DNA of 64,000 bases from Micromonosporaceae bacterium (GCA_009377645.1 WHTQ01000006.1:31680-95679); one strand, 5' to 3'. Shown: positions 36,618 through 47,360, counted from the stretch's first letter. Numbers and translations are program-made. The notes: generated by a model not told the origin, from the sequence alone.

Positions 36618-37387
36618 GTCCGGGTGGCCCGGATGATCGCCGAGTGCATGCCCTCGGCGACCTGGTGGGTGAAGCTCACCTCGACACCCGTGAACCCGGC
36701 CGCGGTCAGGCCGTCGACGTACTCCGACCGGGACAGGGCGCCGGCCACGCAGCCGACCCAGTCGCCGCGCTCGGCCCGCTCGGCCGGGGTCAGCGTGTCC
36801 TCGGCGACCACATCGGTCACCCCGACCCGGCCACCCGGGCGGAGCACCCGGTGCATCTGCGCGAACACCGCCGGCTTGTCGGTGGACAGGTTGATGACGC
36901 AGTTGGAGATGACCACGTCGACGCTGGCTTCGGGCAGCGGGATGTCCTCGATCCGCCCCTTGCGGAACTCGACGTTGCTCACCCCCGCCTCGGTGGCGTT
37001 GCGCCGGGCCAGCTCCAGCATCTCGTCGGTCATGTCCAGCCCGTACACCCGGCCGGTCGGCCCGACCCGGCGGGCCGACAGCAGCACGTCGCCACCACCG
37101 CCGGAACCGAGGTCGAGGATGGTCTCGCCGGAGTGCAGGTCGGCGACGGCCAGCGGGTTGCCGCAGCCGAGGCTCGCGTCCCGGGCGGTCTGGGGGAGGG
37201 TGACCAGCTCGTCGGCCGGGTAGAGCCCGGGGCCGAAACTCCCGGCCTCCGAGGAGCTGCAGCAGTCAGTCCCGCCCGCCGCCGCGTCGCCGCAGCAGGC
37301 GGTCCGGCCGGACGAGACCGCCCGCGCCGCCGCCGCGTACCGGTCGCGGACCTGGTCCTGGATCTGATCGGTGGACGTGGTAGGCAT
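36614..37387 (-). CDS. arsM: Arsenite S-adenosylmethionine methyltransferase (ArsM)
   Basis: A 257-residue ArsM, which methylates As(III) stepwise to volatile or less retained species. Cysteine pairs C31-C32 and C42-C43 precede the SAM-binding motif ILDLGSGGGGD. The conserved VISNCVINLS supplies a further arsenic-binding cysteine. AAGGAGG lies 5 nt before the ATG. It is divergent from arsR across a 75-bp gap full of inverted repeats, so ArsR very likely represses both sides. Confidence 0.94.
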   Translation of the reverse strand: MPTTSTDQIQDQVRDRYAAAARAVSSGRTACCGDAAAGGTDCCSSSEAGSFGPGLYPADELVTLPQTARDASLGCGNPLAVADLHSGETILDLGSGGGGDVLLSARRVGPTGRVYGLDMTDEMLELARRNATEAGVSNVEFRKGRIEDIPLPEASVDVVISNCVINLSTDKPAVFAQMHRVLRPGGRVGVTDVVAEDTLTPAERAERGDWVGCVAGALSRSEYVDGLTAAGFTGVEVSFTHQVAEGMHSAIIRATRT

Positions 37388-37400
37388 GGTTCCTCCTTGT

Positions 37401-37456
37401 TTCGATGAACGTCGAACTCGCCCGAGCTTGACACTTGTTTCGACATCTGTCAAGTT
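37401..37456. promoter_or_regulatory. ArsR operator region
   Basis: The arsM-arsR gap has TTCGA-N6-TCGAA (37401-37416) and CTTGACA (37427-37433) facing TGTCAAG (37448-37454), with an inner TCGACATCTGTCAA. Inverted repeats of this kind are typical ArsR/SmtB operators. The CTTGACA can also serve as a -35 for arsR. Confidence 0.65.
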
Positions 37457-37462
37457 AGACGA

Positions 37463-37837
37463 GTGACGAAGCAGATTCTGCCGCTGCTCGACTCCGGGTG
37501 CTGCGCTCCGCTGGCGCGTGAGCCGCTGTCCCCGCAGCAGGCCGGCACCCTGGCGCCGATGTTCAAGGCGCTCGGTGACCCAGTGCGGCTGCGGCTGCTG
37601 TCGATGATCGCCTCCGCCGCCGGTGGTGAGGTGTGCGTGTGCGACCTCACCGGCGGCTTCGCCCAGTCCGGCCCGACCATCTCGCACCACCTGCGGGTGC
37701 TGCGCGAGTCCGGGCTGCTCGACTGTGAGCGGCGCGGCACCTGGGTGTTCTACTGGCTACGGCCGGGTGTGCTCGACCAGCTGGCCGCCGTGCTCGACTC
37801 CACGCAGCCGCGGGAGGCCGTCGGGGCGCCGGCATGA
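37463..37837 (+). CDS. arsR: ArsR/SmtB-family arsenite-responsive repressor
   Basis: A 124-residue winged-helix repressor. DSGCCAP near the N-terminus (Cys13, Cys14) and VCVCDLT (Cys58, Cys60) resemble the three-cysteine As(III) site of the Corynebacterium ArsR type. SGPTISHHLRVLRESGLL is the recognition helix. The GTG at 37463 is close behind the operator. The stop overlaps the ATG of the next gene (ATGA). Confidence 0.93.
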   Translation: MTKQILPLLDSGCCAPLAREPLSPQQAGTLAPMFKALGDPVRLRLLSMIASAAGGEVCVCDLTGGFAQSGPTISHHLRVLRESGLLDCERRGTWVFYWLRPGVLDQLAAVLDSTQPREAVGAPA

Positions 37838-38361
37838 CTGAGCCGGCGGCGGCGGTCGGCACCGGTACGGCGACGGTGCGGGCGATGCGGGACGCCGACG
37901 CGGCGCAGGTGCTGGCGATCTACCAGGCCGGGATCGAGACCGGCGTCGCGACCTTCGAGACCCGGGCGCCGGACTGGGCCGGCTTCACGGCCAGCAAGCT
38001 GCCGGGGCATCGGCTGGTGGCGATCGACCCGGAGACCGGGGCGGTGTGGGGCTGGGCGACCCTGTCGCCGGTCTCGGAGCGGTGCGTCTACGAGGGGGTG
38101 GCGGAGAACGCCGTCTACGTGCATCCGGACGCACGAGGCCGGGGCGTGGGGGAACTGCTGCTGCGGGCGCTGGTCGGCTCGGCCGAACGGGCCGGCATCT
38201 GGACCGTCCAGAGTGGGATATTCCCGGAGAACGTCGCCAGCCTGGCCCTGCACGAGCGGGTCGGCTTCCGGGTGGTCGGGCGGCGGGAGCGGCTCGGCCG
38301 CCACCACGGTCGGTGGCGCGACGTGCTGCTAGTGGAGCGCCGCAGCCCGGTCGTCGGTTGA
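37834..38361 (+). CDS. arsN1: ArsN1-type GNAT N-acetyltransferase
   Basis: A 175-residue GNAT enzyme of the phosphinothricin acetyltransferase group. AVYVHPDARGRGVGELLL is the acetyl-CoA motif and GIFPENVASLALHERVGF the second core motif. In ars operons such proteins (ArsN1) acetylate the arsenic antibiotic arsinothricin; related proteins act on phosphinothricin. Overlap with arsR by 4 nt shows co-expression and supports the ArsN1 assignment. Which substrate is used here is inference. Confidence 0.85.
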   Translation: MTEPAAAVGTGTATVRAMRDADAAQVLAIYQAGIETGVATFETRAPDWAGFTASKLPGHRLVAIDPETGAVWGWATLSPVSERCVYEGVAENAVYVHPDARGRGVGELLLRALVGSAERAGIWTVQSGIFPENVASLALHERVGFRVVGRRERLGRHHGRWRDVLLVERRSPVVG

Positions 38362-38389
38362 CGGTGAGGGGTCGGGGAGCGCGCGCCAG

Positions 38390-38569
38390 GTGCGGCCACC
38401 CGTCCGGCCGGCGGGTCGCCACCCAGTAACTCCGCGCCGCAGCCAGGCGCTCGACCGCCCAGCTCCACGGCAGCGGGCCACCCGCCGCGTCTGGCTGGGC
38501 GATTCCGTAGCCCGGAAGGTACGGCCGGCCGGCCGCGGGCGCACCACCAGCCGACGGGCTTGCTGCCAC
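38390..38569 (-). pseudogene. N-terminal remnant of PPOX/F420-binding oxidase
   Basis: A minus-strand frame beginning at a GTG (38567-38569) reads RPYLPGYGIAQP, LPWSWAVERL and YWVATRRPDGWPHLA, the start of a pyridoxamine-phosphate-oxidase-like protein. After PHLA the family sequence ends and the frame runs antisense into arsN1. The 3' two-thirds of the gene is missing, probably lost when the ars genes arrived or by later deletion. Confidence 0.65.
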
Positions 38570-38584
38570 CGCACCACCGTACGC

Positions 38585-39405
38585 TTAGGCCGCCTGCGGC
38601 AGGTGGGTCACGAAGATGGCGGTGCCGGGGAACAGCCGGCCCCGCAGCGGGCTCCACTGCTGCCACACCCGGTGCTGGTCGGCCGGCCACTCCGGCTCGA
38701 CCAGATCGGTCAGCACGAACCCGGGCGGCCACCAGCTCGCGTACCCGGTCGCCGACGGTGCGGTGCTGCTCCACGTAGCGGGGTACCCCGTCCGGGCCGT
38801 GCTCCACGTACGGCCGGCGGTCGAAGTAGGAGTGGGTCACCACCAGCCCGCGCTCGGTCGGGTCGTCCAGGAAGACCCAGCGCATCGGGTGCGTGACCGC
38901 GAACACCCAGCGCCCGTCCGGGCGCAGCACCCGGGCCACCTCCCGCATCAGCGCGTCCGAGTCGGCCACGAACGGGACCGCCCCGAACGCGGTGGTCACC
39001 AGGTCGAAGCAGCCGTCCCGGAACGGCAGCGCGAGCGCGTCGGCCTGCACCAGCGGCACCCCGGATCCGGCAGCGGCGGTTGGCGAGGCGGGCGTGCCGC
39101 AGCATGCCGGCGGACAGGTCAAGGCCGACCGCCACCGCCGCCCCGGCCCGGGCGGCCAGTCAGCGCGCGCTGGCGGCGGCACCGCAGCCGAGCTCCAGCA
39201 CCCGCTGCCCGCGCACCGGGCCGAGCAACCCGGCGTCGGCTTCGCGCAGCCCCTCCGGGCACCACACCAGGTCCACGTCCCCGAGGAACTCGCCCTGGTC
39301 GTCCTGGTAGCGGTCCGCGTCCGCGTCCCACCAGCGGCGGCTGGCCCGCCGGGCCTGGTCGTCGGTGACCGGCCACCGGCCGACGCCGGACTCTCCCGCC
39401 TGCAT
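38585..39405 (-). pseudogene. Class I SAM-dependent methyltransferase, multiply disrupted
   Basis: From the ATG at 39403-39405 the N-terminus reads RRASRRWWDADADRYQDD and VLELGCGAAASAR. A TGA then stands where a Trp codon (TGG) is expected before LAARAG (about 39160). A frameshift follows near 39065, after which VPLVQADALALPFRDG and FVADSDALMREVARV are in another frame. A third shift near 38735 leads to FVLTDLVEPEWPADQ and a TAA at 38585. At least three lesions make this a true pseudogene rather than a single sequence error. Confidence 0.8.
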
Positions 39406-39465
39406 CCGATCACGATATGGGAACCCGGCAGAACCGGCAGTCACCGCAACCGGTGCCGGGAGGGC

Positions 39466-39496
39466 TTGCACAGTGTGGTATCGCGCACGGTAAGCT
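39466..39496 (+). promoter_or_regulatory. Sigma-A-type promoter of rpsA
   Basis: TTGCAC (39466-39471), a 19-bp spacer and TAAGCT (39491-39496), upstream of a roughly 190-nt untranslated leader before the rpsA ATG. The spacer is 1-2 bp longer than ideal. Confidence 0.4.
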
Positions 39497-39686
39497 GTTC
39501 GATGCGTTCGCGAGCTGCGAGCCTCGGTAGGGAGCAGGTGCGCGGCCGCAGGTGCCCTCCGTGATCATCGGTGTCATTGGGGTGTGCCCGGCGGCAGGCT
39601 GGTGGACGTGCTGTCGCTGGCCGTGGGCCGCCGGCAGGGCCGCACAGTCACTACGACACCCACATCCGTTCGGAGCAACAGTCCAT

Positions 39687-41216
39687 ATGACGAGCAGCAT
39701 CGAGGCCACCTCGAGCGCCACCGGCGGCAGCGAGGCCGAGGCCGCCAGCACAGTCACAGTCGATGACCTGGCCAGCGAGGAAGCCTTCCTCGCCGCGATC
39801 GACGAGACGATCAAATACTTCAACGACGGCGACATCGTCGAGGGCACCGTCGTCAAGGTCGACCGGGACGAGGTCCTGCTCGACATCGGTTACAAGACCG
39901 AGGGCGTGATCCCCTCCCGGGAGCTGTCGATAAAGCACGACGTCGATCCCGCGGAGGTCGTCACGGTCGGCGACCGGGTCGAGGCCCTGGTCCTCCAGAA
40001 GGAGGACAAGGAAGGCCGGCTGATCCTCTCCAAGAAGCGGGCGCAGTACGAGCGTGCCTGGGGGACGATCGAGAAGATCAAGGAAGAGGACGGGGTGGTC
40101 CGCGGCTCGGTCATCGAGGTGGTCAAGGGTGGGCTGATCCTGGACATCGGGCTGCGCGGCTTCCTGCCCGCCTCGCTGGTCGAGATGCGGCGGGTGCGGG
40201 ACCTGCAGCCCTACGTCAACCGGGAGCTCGAAGCGAAGATTATCGAGCTGGACAAGAACCGCAACAATGTGGTGCTGTCCCGGCGGGCCTGGCTGGAGCA
40301 GACCCAGTCCGAGGTGCGAACGGAGTTCCTCAACAAGCTGGCCAAGGGGCAGGTACGCAAGGGCGTGGTGTCCTCGATCGTCAACTTCGGGGCGTTCGTC
40401 GACCTGGGCGGCGTGGACGGGCTGGTGCACGTCTCCGAGCTGTCCTGGAAGCACATCGACCACCCGTCCGAGGTGGTCGAGGTCGGTCAGGAGGTCGAGG
40501 TCGAGGTGCTCGACGTCGACCTGGACCGGGAACGGGTCTCGCTGTCGCTGAAGGCGACCCAGGAGGACCCGTGGCGGCAGTTCGCGCGGACCCACGCGAT
40601 CCAGCAGATCGTCCCGGGCAAGGTCACCAAGCTGGTGCCGTTCGGCGCGTTCGTACGGGTCGAGGACGGCATCGAGGGCCTGGTGCACATCTCCGAGCTG
40701 GCCGAGAAGCACGTGGAGATCCCGGAGCAGGTGGTGCAGGTCGGCTCCGATGTGTTGGTCAAGGTCATCGATATCGACCTGGAGCGGCGCCGGATCTCGC
40801 TGTCGCTCAAGCAGGCGAACGAGGGCTTCGTCGAGGGCGAGGAGCACTTCGACCCGACGCTGTACGGAATGGCCGCGGAGTACGACGAGAACGGCAACTA
40901 CAAGTATCCGGAGGGCTTCGACCCGGAGACCGGGGAGTGGCTGCCCGGGTACGAGACGCAGCGCGACGAATGGGAACGGCAGTACGCGGCTGCCCGTACC
41001 CGCTGGGAGGCGCACACCAAGCAGGTCCAGACCGCCCGGGCGGTGGCCGAGGAGCCTAGCTCCGGCGAGGGTCCGTCGGCCACCGGCGGCGGGTCGGAGG
41101 CGCCGGCCAAGAAGGCGGCGGCGGCGGAGCCGGGAAAGCGGCGCCCCGAGCCGTCGGGGACTCTGGCCACCGACGAGGCGCTGGCGGCCCTGAAGGAGAA
41201 GCTCGCCGGCAGCTAG
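39687..41216 (+). CDS. rpsA: 30S ribosomal protein S1
   Basis: A 509-residue S1 with four S1 (OB-fold) RNA-binding domains at about residues 45-115, 130-195, 215-285 and 300-370 (for example GQVRKGVVSSIVNFGAFV and GKVTKLVPFGAFVRVEDG), the four-domain form of actinobacteria. It helps recruit mRNA to the 30S subunit. The C-terminal 100 residues are charged and Ala/Pro-rich. GGAG 11 nt before the ATG at 39687. The long leader may allow autoregulation by S1 (inference). Confidence 0.96.
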   Translation: MTSSIEATSSATGGSEAEAASTVTVDDLASEEAFLAAIDETIKYFNDGDIVEGTVVKVDRDEVLLDIGYKTEGVIPSRELSIKHDVDPAEVVTVGDRVEALVLQKEDKEGRLILSKKRAQYERAWGTIEKIKEEDGVVRGSVIEVVKGGLILDIGLRGFLPASLVEMRRVRDLQPYVNRELEAKIIELDKNRNNVVLSRRAWLEQTQSEVRTEFLNKLAKGQVRKGVVSSIVNFGAFVDLGGVDGLVHVSELSWKHIDHPSEVVEVGQEVEVEVLDVDLDRERVSLSLKATQEDPWRQFARTHAIQQIVPGKVTKLVPFGAFVRVEDGIEGLVHISELAEKHVEIPEQVVQVGSDVLVKVIDIDLERRRISLSLKQANEGFVEGEEHFDPTLYGMAAEYDENGNYKYPEGFDPETGEWLPGYETQRDEWERQYAAARTRWEAHTKQVQTARAVAEEPSSGEGPSATGGGSEAPAKKAAAAEPGKRRPEPSGTLATDEALAALKEKLAGS

Positions 41217-41230
41217 CTGAGCAGAGCGAC

Positions 41231-41275
41231 CGCTGCCCTGATCCCTGGCCGGCCCGGCCAGGGATCAGGGCAGCG
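41231..41275 (+). terminator. rpsA terminator
   Basis: A perfect 22-bp inverted repeat, CGCTGCCCTGATCCCTGGCC and its complement, centred on 41253, 15 nt after the rpsA stop. Confidence 0.85.
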
Positions 41276-41483
41276 TCATCTGGGCGAACGCGGTGGCACC
41301 GGCCGCGGCGAACCAGCTGCTGACCGCGACCGTCCCGAGCAGCGCCACCATCCCGGCGGACCGGACCGCAGACATCGGCGGCCGCTGGGTAGCCCGGCGG
41401 TGCCGGGGGCGGCGGCCACCGGACCGGGGCGGCGGGCCGGCCGGGTAGCGTACGGCGGTTCCCAGCGCCCCCACCCGGTGCCG

Positions 41484-41631
41484 GCCGCGAGCGGGCGTAG
41501 CGCCAGCGGAGCCCGCGGTCAAGCGGCCGGGCCTGGTGTTGCTGCCGCGAGCGGGCGTAGCGCCAGCGGAGCCCGCGGTCAAGCGGCCGGGCCTGGTGTT
41601 GCTGCCGCGAGCGGGCGTAGCGCCAGCGGAG
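41484..41631. repeat. 60-bp tandem repeat, two and a half copies
   Basis: Two complete 60-bp units (41484-41543, 41544-41603) and a partial third, practically identical. Each unit contains CCGCGAGCGGGC facing GCCCGCGG, so each can fold as a hairpin. The period is a multiple of three, so both strands read through as 20-residue repeats, but no convincing protein features appear. There are no unique spacers. The remainder of the 41217-41767 gap holds only the rpsA terminator and nothing else I recognise. Confidence 0.85.
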
Positions 41632-41767
41632 AAGATCACGTACGAACGCCTGCTCTCCATCGTTCCCCCTAGCAACGTGTGCCTGATTGATACGATATTC
41701 CGGTTCTGTGCACATGGCAGTCACCGAGCCGGCGTGTTGCCCGGCCAGCCGATGGTTGACTGGCGGG

Positions 41768-42946
41768 GTGTTGAGGGTGGGGCTGACCGGCGGCATCGGC
41801 GCCGGCAAGAGCGAGGTCGCGCGCCGGCTGGCCGGACACGGCGCCGTGGTGGTCGACGCCGACCGGCTGGCCCGGGACGTGATCGCGCCCGGCACGGACG
41901 GGTTCCGGGAGGTGGTCGACCGGTTCGGCCCCGCCGTCCTGGACTCCTCCGGCGAGCTGGACCGGGACGCCCTGGCTCGGATGGTCTTCGAGGACGAGCC
42001 GGCCCGCCGACGGTTGGAGGGCCTCATCCACCCCCGGGTGCGAGCGCGCACCGGCGAGCTAACCGCCGCCGCGCCGCCCGACGCGATCGTGGTCAACGAC
42101 GTGCCGTTGCTGGTCGAGGTCGGCCTGGCGCCGACGTACCAGCTGGTGATGGTGGTGGAGGCGGCCGAACCGGTCCGGGTGGCCCGGCTGGCCCGGGACC
42201 GGGCGATGGCCGAGGACCAGGTGCGGGCCCGGATCCGGTCCCAGACCAGCGACCCGGCCCGCCGGGCGGCCGCTGACGTGCTGCTCACCAACGACGGCGA
42301 CCGAGCCGACCTGCACGCCGCGGTGGACCGGCTGTGGCGGGACCGGCTGGTGCCCTACGAGGGCAACCTGCGAGCCGGTGAGCCGGCGCCCCGGTCCCGG
42401 CGGGCGGCGCTCGCCGAGCCCGATCCCACCTGGCCAGAGCAGGCCAGCCGACTGCTGGCCCGGATCGGGCGGGCCGCCGGGGAGCTGGCGCTGCGGGTCG
42501 AGCACGTCGGATCGACCTCGGTGCCGGCGCTGGCCGCCAAGGACGTGATCGACGTGCAGGTGGTCGTCGGGGACCTGCCGACCGCGGCCCGGGTCGCGGC
42601 AGGGCTGCGCGAGGCCGGTCTGGTCACGATGCCCGGCCAGTGGCACGACCTCGGGCGGGACGGCCGCGAGCACCGCAAGGTGGTGGCCTGCAACGCCGAC
42701 CCAGGCCGGGCGGTCAACGTCCATCTCCGGGAGGTCGGGTCTGCGGCGTGGCGGGACGCGCTGCTGCTGCGGGACTGGCTGCGGGCCACCCCGGAGGCGG
42801 TGGTGGAGTACGCCGCGCTGAAGCGGGAGCTGGCCGGGCAGCCGCACGAGTCGATCGACGCGTACGCGTCGCGCAAGACGCCCTGGATCGGGTCCGCGCT
42901 GGCCCGTGCCGACCGGTGGGCGGCCGGCGCCCAGTGGCGGCCGTAG
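41768..42946 (+). CDS. coaE: Dephospho-CoA kinase fused to GrpB/UPF0157 domain
   Basis: A 392-residue two-domain protein. The N-terminal half (about 1-195) is CoaE, the last step of coenzyme A synthesis: P-loop GLTGGIGAGKSEVA, DADRLARDV, and the lid residues RARDRAM-like ARDRAMAEDQVRAR. The C-terminal half (about 220-385) is the UPF0157 nucleotidyltransferase-like domain (LRVEHVGSTSVP, LAAKDVIDVQVVV). This fusion is known in actinobacteria, for example mycobacterial CoaE. Start GTG at 41768 (or TTG 41771) from the family start. It ends 4 bp from the next, convergent gene. Confidence 0.93.
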   Translation: MLRVGLTGGIGAGKSEVARRLAGHGAVVVDADRLARDVIAPGTDGFREVVDRFGPAVLDSSGELDRDALARMVFEDEPARRRLEGLIHPRVRARTGELTAAAPPDAIVVNDVPLLVEVGLAPTYQLVMVVEAAEPVRVARLARDRAMAEDQVRARIRSQTSDPARRAAADVLLTNDGDRADLHAAVDRLWRDRLVPYEGNLRAGEPAPRSRRAALAEPDPTWPEQASRLLARIGRAAGELALRVEHVGSTSVPALAAKDVIDVQVVVGDLPTAARVAAGLREAGLVTMPGQWHDLGRDGREHRKVVACNADPGRAVNVHLREVGSAAWRDALLLRDWLRATPEAVVEYAALKRELAGQPHESIDAYASRKTPWIGSALARADRWAAGAQWRP

Positions 42947-42950
42947 CGGG

Positions 42951-44576
42951 TCAGCCGAGCGCCGGCACCGGGCCGGGGTCGAGGTCGAGGTGCGCGTACC
43001 CGCCAGTCCGTCCGCGCAGCTCGAGCCGGCGCAGCACCCCGGAGTCCCGGTCGACCCAGTAGCGGACCCGCGCCTCGCCGGGCTCTACCGTGGACTCGGC
43101 CGGCCGGGGGATCTCGAACACGTCGACCCGCGCGTCGCGGAGGCGGTCCGAGCGCAGCCAGCGGGCGTGCTCGCGTACCGGCTTCGGCTGGTCCGGAGTC
43201 GGGCCGGCCAGCGAGAGCACCTCGTTGAGCAGCAGGTCCAGGTCGTAGCCGCCCTGGTCGTCGGCGCGCTCCTCCCAGGCGGACAGCTTCCATTCGGAAC
43301 CCGGTGCCACCGGCAGCGGCGGACCGCCGTCGTCGGCCGGCTTGCCGGACCGGGTCGCCACCCCGGCCCGTTCCGCCCAGAGCAGGCCGTCCGGTGCGCC
43401 GTCCCGGTACCGCGCCAGGTACACGGTGGACTGTTGCCAGTCGAGCCATCCGGTCGCCCGTACCATGGCTCCGTCCTTGGCCGGCACCGCCAGCGTGACC
43501 TCGCCGCCCCCGGCAGCCTGGTTGCGCGGCCGCAGCTGAGCCAGCCGGTCCACCTCCTGGTCGGTCACCGGGCGCGGGTCGATCGCCGCACCGCCGAGCA
43601 GGTCCAGGGCCGCCGGTGCGGTCGGATCGTCCCGGTCCAGCTCGACCCGCACCGGTGTGCCGGGCGCGAGCAGCGCCTCCAGCCGGTGCAGCCGGGCCTG
43701 GTCGTCCAGCCAGTACTGCACCGCACCACCCATCGCCGCCAGTGACGAGTCCGGTGCGCGGCCGGGTGCGGCCGGGCCGGGCGGTGGCGGGCTGGGGGGT
43801 ACGGCCGGGCCGAGCAGCACGTCCACGTCGTGCCCGGCGGTGCGGTCCCGCCGCAGCCAGTGCGACTCGCTGTCAGCGAGCAGCGCCGCTACGTCCGGCT
43901 CCTCCGAAGTGATCATGAGCAGCAGAACCGTCAGCGCGTCGATCGTGCCGGGCGCCGCCGGTGCTCCGGCCGGCCCGTCGGCCCCGGGCTGCCGTAGCTG
44001 CCAGCCGTCGGCCGGGAGCGAGGTCGGCGGAGGTGGATGCGGGTCGAGCACCTCGGCCGCTCCGGTCGGCGTGGGTGGCGCACCGGCGCTCGGGTCCGTC
44101 CGGCCGGGTGAGGGCGCATCGGTGGTCGGGGCGGTGACCGCGGCCGGCGCGCCCTTGGGCCGGGTCGCGACCAGCCCCGGGACCGCCTGCACCAGCTCGG
44201 TGACCACCCCTGCGGTAGCGCCGGACCGGGCCAGGTAGACCAGCGGGCGCCGCCAGTCCACCCAGCCGGTCAGGTGCACCTGCTCGGCACCCTCGCCGAC
44301 GGTGGCCCGCACCCCGGCCCGCTGGTCCTGCCAGTTCAGCTGCCGCATGCTGGCCAGCCGATCCGCCTCGACGGACGAGAGCGGCCGGGCCGGCGGCGGG
44401 TCGCCGTGCCGGCCGGGGATCAGGTTCTGGCCCAGCACCGAGGCGATCCCGGCGACCAGGACGGCGGCGACCAGCAGGGCGATCGTCCGGCGACGCCCGG
44501 CCGGGGGGCTCGCGTGCCGGCCCGGGCGGCCGGTCCGCGGGGCCGGGGTGCCGCGGTCGGGTGCGCTGCCCCTCAT
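42951..44576 (-). CDS. Membrane-anchored protein with duplicated domain, function unknown
   Basis: A 541-residue protein with a basic N-terminus and one membrane segment (about residues 31-48, IALLVAAVLVAGIASVLG), the rest outside. The exported part is an internal duplication: LTGWVDWRRPLVYLAR and ATGWLDWQQSTVYLAR, HWLRRDRTAGHDVDVLLGP and RWLRSDRLRDARVDVFEIP, VQYWLDDQARLHRLEAL and VRYWVDRDSGVLRRLEL. Each half is about 200 residues and resembles the outline of lipid-binding lipoproteins such as LppX/LprG, but I cannot assign it. A Pro/Thr-rich stretch lies within the first half. It is divergent from uvrB. Confidence 0.75.
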   Translation of the reverse strand: MRGSAPDRGTPAPRTGRPGRHASPPAGRRRTIALLVAAVLVAGIASVLGQNLIPGRHGDPPPARPLSSVEADRLASMRQLNWQDQRAGVRATVGEGAEQVHLTGWVDWRRPLVYLARSGATAGVVTELVQAVPGLVATRPKGAPAAVTAPTTDAPSPGRTDPSAGAPPTPTGAAEVLDPHPPPPTSLPADGWQLRQPGADGPAGAPAAPGTIDALTVLLLMITSEEPDVAALLADSESHWLRRDRTAGHDVDVLLGPAVPPSPPPPGPAAPGRAPDSSLAAMGGAVQYWLDDQARLHRLEALLAPGTPVRVELDRDDPTAPAALDLLGGAAIDPRPVTDQEVDRLAQLRPRNQAAGGGEVTLAVPAKDGAMVRATGWLDWQQSTVYLARYRDGAPDGLLWAERAGVATRSGKPADDGGPPLPVAPGSEWKLSAWEERADDQGGYDLDLLLNEVLSLAGPTPDQPKPVREHARWLRSDRLRDARVDVFEIPRPAESTVEPGEARVRYWVDRDSGVLRRLELRGRTGGYAHLDLDPGPVPALG

Positions 44577-44684
44577 GGGGGGTTGAACGCCCGGGCCGGC
44601 TCCAGGTGACGGCCCGACGGCCTACCCGTCAGGTCGCAGTCCGGCCGGGCGGTCCGGCCGGTCGGGACGGCCGGTCCGGGTGGT

Positions 44685-44741
44685 CGGTTCGAGCGGTCGG
44701 GTCGGGCGGTTCGAGCGGTCGGGTCGGGCGGTTCGGTCGGG
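44685..44741. repeat. 22-bp tandem repeat upstream of uvrB
   Basis: CGGTTCGAGCGGTCGGGTCG plus GG is repeated head-to-tail at 44685-44706 and 44707-44728, with a partial third copy. It lies in the 424-bp gap between two divergent genes. The rest of the gap shows only GC-rich simple sequence and the uvrB hexamer. Confidence 0.7.
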
Positions 44742-44988
44742 GGCGGCGAAAGACCGCTCGCGGCCGCCGATCGCGTCATGCGCGACCACACCTGTGCGCA
44801 CGCCGGCTTGGGGCCGGGGCTGCTACCGGTGCACCGGGTCTGGACCGGCCGGTGTGGAGGCCCGGTCGTGTGCCCGGTGGGCCGCCGCGAGCGGCCTACG
44901 GTTAGACGGTAGCGCGGTGAGCTGGTTCACACAATCCCTGTCGTGGACCGGTTGTACCGCGTACGGACCGGATGTCGGACCGGGCGCG

Positions 44989-44994
44989 TAGCGT
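44989..44994 (+). promoter_or_regulatory. Leaderless -10 element of uvrB
   Basis: TAGCGT, then 6 nt, then ATG. The AGGGG inside those 6 nt is too close to the ATG to act as a Shine-Dalgarno. No clear LexA/SOS box was noticed. Confidence 0.55.
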
Positions 44995-45000
44995 AGGGGC

Positions 45001-47124
<2,124 letters not shown>

Positions 47125-47150
47125 ATCGAGCGCCGGAGACCGGGAGAGTA

Positions 47151-47360
47151 ATGAGAGCACTCGTTGACGTGGATGACGACGTCCTGGCAATGGCCGCCGA
47201 AGAGCTCGGCACCACTGGCGTGCAGGACACGGTGAACGCGGCGCTGGAGTTGGTCGCCGAGCGCCGCAAGCGGATCGACCGTGTGCTCACCGATCCGTCT
47301 GGGTTCGGAGTCGGGCCGGACATCGCTGACCCGGAGGTGATGGGACGGGCCAGGCGGTGA
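47151..47360 (+). CDS. VapB-type antitoxin
   Basis: A 69-residue antitoxin of the VapB/DUF2191 type: [19 protein letters not shown] with an N-terminal ribbon-helix-helix, [20 protein letters not shown] precedes the ATG. Its stop overlaps the GTG of the adjacent toxin gene (GTGA), which is broken, so the antitoxin is probably an orphan. Confidence 0.8.
   Translation: MRALVDVDDDVLAMAAEELGTTGVQDTVNAALELVAERRKRIDRVLTDPSGFGVGPDIADPEVMGRARR

Noticed and set aside
41484..41631. A short CRISPR-like array
   Set aside because: The units are contiguous and identical, with no unique spacers and no cas genes.
41265..41675. A 136-codon minus-strand protein with 20-residue repeats next to rpsA
   Set aside because: It is produced by the 60-bp tandem repeat, whose period is divisible by three; both strands read through. 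A 36-residue hydrophobic end (41265-41375) overlaps the rpsA terminator and was not supported.
41768..42946. A novel kinase-nucleotidyltransferase fusion
   Set aside because: CoaE fused to UPF0157 is a known actinobacterial arrangement.
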